A stretch of 64,000 nt of DNA. Source: Sindora glabra. Taxonomy: Eukaryota > Streptophyta > Magnoliopsida > Fabales > Fabaceae. Made by a program: the position numbers and the translations under genes. The number at the start of each line of letters is the position of its first letter. Within the stretch, counting starts at the first letter, position 1. The notes beneath the pieces were generated by a model. It was not told the DNA's origin. It searched no databases and saw nothing but the letters and a program-made list of their open reading frames with translations. Location of the stretch: the NCBI GenBank assembly GCA_020226215.1, contig CM035232.1, positions 65,568,184-65,632,183 of the forward strand, in the 5' to 3' direction. Of this stretch, positions 59,901 through 64,000 are shown in pieces.

Positions 59901-62900
59901 CATTCCAGCAGTCATGAGATTGCTTTGTCTTTGGGGGGAGTTGTTGGCATGTCATGTTCATTGCAAGATGTTCAAAGATTATTCAAGTTTTCTTTATTAT
60001 ATTTTATTTTTAAAGAGTTCTAATTTATGTTCCAAGCTTAAGCTTAAGCTTGAGCTTGAGGGGTGTGTTGAAATTATATTATAGGAAATTATTATGATTG
60101 ATTCTAAGTTATATTATGGGCTTGGACTTGGGTTTGCTTGTCTTGCACCCAATGTTAAGGGTGTTAAAGTCTTTATATTTCATAGAAGCTCTGTATAAAT
60201 AGAACATCAGGATTAGGTATTGATTGTATTCAAAAAAATATATTATTCAATGATATATTCAGAGTTTTCTCTAACCTTTCTACTTAGCTTTTTCAATCTC
60301 TAAACCTTAATTATCTTTCAAAACAGAGCCAAATGCTTACACTTTTATTTTAAGGTAAAACATGAAACTTTACCTACTTGTAATATGATAACATTTTCCT
60401 AATCACCTTAGTAATATTGTTAAGGAACTACAACTGAAAAGTTAGGAGCAAAGAAAGGTAGAATAAAATATATTCACTAAAACATCAAAGATTTACATGT
60501 ATGTATGTAACTGTACGCTTAGGGGTTTCAGCAAGAGTAATGACTCTAGAGACAGCGAGATTTTATGGCAGTGTCATCCATGCTCTTCTATGGGATATCA
60601 AAATGGAGTTAAATGCTTAGGCTTTTATTTCAAGGTAAAACATGGAACTTTACCTGCTTGGAATATGATAACATTTTTCTAATCACTTCACCTTCAGAAT
60701 CATATTTTTTGTGTTAATATTCCTCTAATCTCCATGTCTTTTCCTTTTCTTGTTCTTTTGTCTTTTTAAGTCATCATTTGTACATTCTGCACGTTAGATT
60801 TCCACAAAGTAACATCTTTTTGGTTCAAAATTAAGTCTAATGTGTTAAAAACACCATAGAGTAACTGACAAAAGACAAGAGTAGCCCTGTAACCAAAATG
60901 TCTAAATCATGGTCAACAATATTATGCACCAATTTCACTTCAAATATAACATCAAATTCACTCCATAACTATCAAACAGTATTATACCCATTGTGGCTTC
61001 CATGACCTCCATTGTGGTGAAGACGAAGCACCCCACATGGCAAATTCATATCATCATGGAACTACAACCAAAAATCAAACAAAGTGAAAAACAACAGATT
61101 TATTTCCAAATGGACACTTGAGTAAAATATATAGTGTGAGTGAAAAATTACCACAAGCACACGATTAAGAGGCAGCTTATAATAAGCAGCCAGTGGTCCT
61201 ACCTGCAGTTACACATAATATATTTGTATATAAATTGGCAACATTCATGATAATCATGAAACTAAAACTGAAAGAAAGAAATCACCAATACAATCAAAGA
61301 ATATCAAATTCCACATAAATGGAAACCATCCACAGGAACTGTTAAATTCAAGAACCAAACCGTTACAATTTGTAAAAGCTATAGCTGTTGGCAGAATGCC
61401 ATGGTTGGTTTTATTTAATATTGCCAACACACTCCCTTGAGTCAAAAGGCTTTAGGCTTACAAATTTGACAGAAAAATTCTTGCATCACAATGGATTTTG
61501 AAATAAAGCACTCCACTATTTTTAATCACCACAATCTTTAAATGTTCAACAATAGATGAAACAAGGATTCAAAAGATACAATGTTGCACTGTAATTGTCA
61601 TGGTGCATAAAGTGTATAAATGCCATCAATTTGAGTTAAAAAAATCATTTCATATGAATCGCAGTATAAATATTTTTTAACATAAGTATAGAGTAATCAT
61701 GTTATAACTTTAGAGAGACATAAATAAATAATACAGATATAGAATAGCCACTGAATGAGCAAGTGACTTCCAAAAATATCTCCAGTGGAGAGAGAAATTA
61801 GATTCAATCCACAGCTAATAGAACCTGTTTTGCACATCACCATCTACAATTAAGACATGAAAATACTCATAAACCATCAGGTTGAATGAATCCACGAAGC
61901 ACAAACTTGAAAAAGGATATTGACCAAGGAGAGGACACACGACACTACAAATTACAACAATTAATATGCAGAATCACAGTGTTTTCTGTATAATAATCTG
62001 AAGAGCACAACTACTCAAGGCACATATGAAAAAAGAAACTGCATTTCCATATGGAGAAATAATTACATGTTCATATAGGAAAACAAGTGAATGTCAAATG
62101 AAAATGGAGACCAGCGAAATAATAATAAGTTACAAAGTGAATATATCTATCAGCTGACTCAGTGACAGACTTTGATTGCAAATAGACAGGCTAAATATCA
62201 TAAAAAGATAAAGATAAGCACATTAATGGCAAGCAGAATAAAGCATTTAGAGTGCTTTACAAGTTGCAAGGGACCTAGATAACCAAACTTCATTTTTTTT
62301 ATATGGGACCTCAAAACAAGCACAAGTAGCTTCCACAGACCTACAGCTTACTCAACTTTTTACCCCAAAAACAGTCAGTCATCAACTGATTTGCTTCCTC
62401 CAAAATGTCTATTTGATTTTATGGTGGTTAGCACCACCAACAACTTGTTTTAGATATTTACTTATACATTTAGCAGTGTGACAAGACATAAAATTTAAAT
62501 TCAGAAGAAAATTGGAAACTAAACATTGTCTGATATATGTAACCATTGAAGCGGAGATATGCTTGCGGTCCCTCTAGCAGTCTTTCTCAATTTCAAGATA
62601 TTCCTATAAACTTCTGAATTTTGCTAACTGTAGTTGCTGTTACTAGTGGTAGTTTATAACCCTCTATTGTCAATCATAGTAAGGCAAAAATTTTCAATGC
62701 ATTACACCAGAAACACTATTCCTCAAAATAAAACACTAAATTTTCCAACTTAATTATTAACAAAGGAAGTAAGATGCTGCGAAGCTGACAACTGAAAAAC
62801 ACTTTGATTGGTACAACTCAGAACTGAAAGCAAAAATATCTTGATCCCATACCGATTCACCGCTCAGATTCATGTATGTTTGAGGCTTTGCAAGAAAAAT

Positions 62901-63278
62901 TGGAAGTTCACCAGCAAAACCTATAATAGATCACCAAAAGTGCATTAGTTTCAGAAGTTAAACAATTCCTAGCTAAAAGATAGGACACAGTTGACAAACC
63001 TTGGCCAAAAATGGCTTTGCAATGAAGGGTGTTCATAGGAATTCCCTGTGATTCAGCAAAAGCATCAATCATCTCAAAACCCACCTGTTTTGAATAAAAC
63101 CTCAGTTAATTAAAATTGAGACTACAAACAGTACAAGAAATTTGGCAACAAACGATGCATTGCTCACATTGTGCCGGGTTCCTTTATACTTATCACCGGG
63201 GTTACCAAGCCCTACAAAAAGCCAAGGCCGTGAAGCAGCAGCAGTACAAAAACAATGCTTACTTAACCTATTTAGCAT
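56903..63278 (-). CDS. Peptidyl-tRNA hydrolase (bacterial/organellar type), 8 coding exons
   Basis: Hydrolyses the ester bond of peptidyl-tRNA released from stalled ribosomes, recycling tRNA, here probably in mitochondria or plastids. Exons, minus strand: 63278-63168, 63084-63000, 62920-62853, 61202-61152, 61061-60988, 58222-58164, 58076-58000, 57034-56903; 657 bases, 218 residues plus TGA. All seven introns are GT-AG and every junction keeps the frame. Family motifs in order: FVGLGNPG (Asn26), GTRHNVGFE (catalytic His36), TYMNLSG (Asn83), FHDDMNLP (Asp108), GGHGSHNGLKS (His128, Asn129), RIGIGRPPGQMDP, and a basic C-terminus ending KYKHLRLQTLPV. The start MLNRLSKHCFCTAAASRPW gives a presequence of only about 16 residues, basic and Ser/Ala-containing, which could be a short mitochondrial signal; an upstream start is not excluded. 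It appears intact. Intron 5 (58223-60987) holds a retrotransposon. Confidence 0.95.
57035..57999 (-). other. Intron 7 of the hydrolase gene
   Basis: 965 bp, donor GTAAGT, acceptor CTGTTGGACAG. It includes an (AAT)n run at about 57161-57181. The plus-strand ORF at 57323-57583 and minus-strand ORF at 57695-57955 have no domains. Confidence 0.9.
58625..58895 (+). repeat. 5' LTR of the intronic element
   Basis: 271 bp, TGTTGGAATTA...TCTTTCAACA. It contains a TATA box in CTCTCTATAAATAGAGC. Matches 60066-60325 apart from substitutions and a few indels (such as an extra ~11 bp near 58650). Confidence 0.9.
58766..58773 (+). promoter_or_regulatory. TATA box in LTR of the intronic element
   Basis: TATAAATA, about 130 bp before the LTR end. 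In the 3' LTR the same site reads TATAAATAG. Confidence 0.65.
58896..58907 (+). other. Primer-binding site (tRNA-iMet type) of the intronic element
   Basis: TGATATCAAAGT immediately after the LTR. Against TGGTATCAGAGC it differs by G-to-A changes and the last base. Confidence 0.75.
58908..60048 (+). other. Interior of the intronic element
   Basis: About 59080-59700 is GC-richer (CCGCTGCTGCCCTCTCC, 'ccagccaccaacatgctgccacagccactgg') than anything else in the window outside the gene. It has open frames on both strands (plus 59089-59454 and 59390-59896; minus 59241-59690), none with a recognised domain. The composition suggests gag-leader sequence or captured host sequence. It ends 'ttggggggagttgttggcatgtcatg'. 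Confidence 0.5.
59671..59910 (+). repeat. ~60-bp tandem repeat, about 3.5 units
   Basis: Units start near GCAACATTTCTCTTTTGCAT, CAGCACTTCTTTTTGCGC, GCAGCATTTCTCTTTCATG and GCAACACTTCTACCATTG. Each is followed by 'gatartcgttctg...ttgtgcaccgatgttyattcca'-like text. The units are clearly diverged. Confidence 0.8.
60049..60065 (+). other. Polypurine tract of the intronic element
   Basis: AGCTTGAGCTTGAGGGGTG precedes the 3' LTR; the purine-rich end is GAGGGG. Just upstream AAGCTT/GAGCTT is repeated several times (60031-60058). Confidence 0.65.
60066..60325 (+). repeat. 3' LTR of the intronic element
   Basis: 260 bp, TGTTGAAATTA...TCTTTCAAAACA, partner of 58625-58895. Confidence 0.9.
61203..62852 (-). 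other. Intron 3 of the hydrolase gene
   Basis: 1650 bp, donor GTATGG, acceptor AACTGCAG. No repeat or gene was seen inside; the ORF at 61254-61445 is a chance ORF. Confidence 0.9.
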
Positions 63279-64000
63279 CTCCTCTGCAGAACTCCAATGG
63301 CATCCACCAAACTGCAACACATTACCTTAAATCCTTACTCTTTTTTTGCACCAAACTGGACTGCCTACAACCAAAACATACAATACATAACAACACCTTA
63401 TTCCTCAACGAGCAAACAATAAAAATCCAATCAGTCATCAGATCTCGAGCCCATCCTCCTCCTTCAATCTCCAAAAACACATTAAAAAGAGAATCAATAA
63501 ATAAAAGGAGTTAAGATATTTTACCTCCAAAGCTTCAAACTTGCAACTTGAGGTATTTCGGCTTCCTTAAGAATCAAATCAACCTTTCTAATTGGAAGGG
63601 GAGCCCTTTCATGGACAAAATTAGATAAAAATAACAATCAGTAATCCAAAAGAATAAAATTCTTATTTACAAAGTGTTAAGAAAATGCTTTTTATCCAAA
63701 TTTTTGTTCTGAACATTTTCTTTCCAATACATAGGCAACTGACATTGGCTGAATGGACAATAAATCCTTCACAGCTGATTAGCCTAGGAAAGCAAAATAT
63801 CGAAAGAAATAACGTCTATGATTAATACCCAACAAAAACATTTTTGAGAACAGACTATCCCACCCACCAGATATAATAAAGCACTTCCGTTAAAAGGATA
63901 AAAAAGGGGAAATTATTGAAACCCTACTGAAGCTACCGCAGGAAAAGAAGGGAAGATGGCAATCAAGATGGATAAATCTTGACTTTCTATAAGTACCTTT
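63279..64000 (-). other. 5' UTR/upstream region of the hydrolase gene
   Basis: Probably contains the 5' UTR. A candidate donor GTAAAATATC lies at about 63524 on the minus strand and candidate acceptors TTGGTTGTAG (about 63362) and GTGTTGCAG (about 63310), so a 5' UTR intron is plausible. An open stretch before that donor (PLPIRKVDLILKEAEIPQVA) has no recognised homology. The ORFs at 63116-63514 and 63142-63330 on the plus strand are antisense to exon 1. The core promoter may lie beyond 64000. Confidence 0.4.

Larger units (their letters stand above)
58625..60325 (+). mobile_element. 1.7-kb non-autonomous LTR retrotransposon in intron 5
   Basis: LTRs 58625-58895 and 60066-60325, target duplication GAGTC (58620-58624) / GAGCC (60326-60330). 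It has a primer-binding site and polypurine tract but no gag, protease, RT or integrase motif in its 1170-bp interior, so it must depend on an autonomous Copia-type partner. Larger than classical TRIMs but with similarly short LTRs. It lies antisense to the gene. Confidence 0.9.
58438..60700. repeat. Tandem duplication of intron sequence, first copy split by a retroelement
   Basis: Copy 1 is 58438-58624 plus 60331-60417; copy 2 is 60418-60700. Shared text includes 'gttaaggaacta.aactga', 'catcaaagatttacat', 'gcgagattttatggcagtgtcatccatgct', and 'aaatgctta..cttttattt.aaggtaaaacatg.aactttacct'. Copy 2 reads through the place where the element sits in copy 1 and so shows the approximate empty site. 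Confidence 0.85.
58223..60987 (-). other. Intron 5 of the hydrolase gene, enlarged by a retroelement
   Basis: 2765 bp, donor GTATAA, acceptor AACCAG. Without the 1701-bp LTR element and the local tandem duplication it would be below 800 bp. The splice sites are undisturbed, so the gene can still be spliced correctly. Confidence 0.9.

Noticed and set aside
63116..63514. 132-residue plus-strand ORF
   Set aside because: Antisense to exon 1 and the 5' region of the hydrolase gene; no domain.
1..64000. A previously undescribed functional gene system
   Set aside because: Apart from one conserved hydrolase gene, every coding trace belongs to known retrotransposon protein classes and is broken; nothing supports a new active system.

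Overview
This window is AT-rich nuclear DNA of a flowering plant, probably a dicot. The evidence is an intron-containing organelle-type peptidyl-tRNA hydrolase gene, plant-specific LTR retrotransposon lineages (SIRE-like Ty1/Copia and Athila-like Ty3/Gypsy), and primer-binding sites that match plant tRNA-iMet and tRNA-Asp. No prokaryotic genes, CRISPR array, rRNA or tRNA gene was found. About 55 kb is layered, decayed transposon DNA and the last ~8 kb is one real gene.

Layout. 1-5.7 kb: SIRE-like Copia remnant A on the minus strand (partial 3' LTR, purine tract, degraded gag, primer-binding site, and an LTR end that folds into a ~340-bp palindrome). 5.7-20.8 kb: plus-strand element C, with a broken 'plant transposon protein'-type ORF and an LTR-like tail. 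C is split by Athila-like Gypsy element B (7810-17254, minus strand, target duplication CTGAT/CTAAT). B is itself interrupted by a 1362-bp solo LTR with a perfect TGAAT duplication. 20.8-38.2 kb: old Gypsy debris (a degraded gag near 22.6 kb and a primer site at 23.35 kb), microsatellites, short tandem duplications and three fold-back MITE-like elements. 38.2-48.3 kb: a complete but dead SIRE-like Copia element E with two ~1.5-kb LTRs, TTGCT/TTGCC target duplication, gag-integrase-RT-RNase H and an extra ORF before the 3' LTR. 48.3-55.3 kb: a decayed minus-strand Gypsy element D (gag, protease, RT, RNase H, start of integrase) with one LTR. E appears to have inserted in or at the edge of D.

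55.3-64 kb: the only intact gene, an eight-exon minus-strand peptidyl-tRNA hydrolase of 218 codons. I could trace every splice junction as GT-AG with the frame conserved. Its 2.8-kb fifth intron contains a 1701-bp non-autonomous LTR retrotransposon that landed in one copy of an older tandem duplication.

The genes do not form an operon or pathway. Apart from the hydrolase, all coding traces are retrotransposon proteins inactivated by stops and frameshifts. I found no new functional system. The most interesting material is structural: the nested insertions, the palindromic LTR end, a short palindromic motif iterated in SIRE LTRs, and the extra ORF that SIRE-like element E shares with element C. 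Domain assignments rest on recognition of translated motifs. Boundaries are read from LTR pairs, target duplications and splice sites, and no database search was run.
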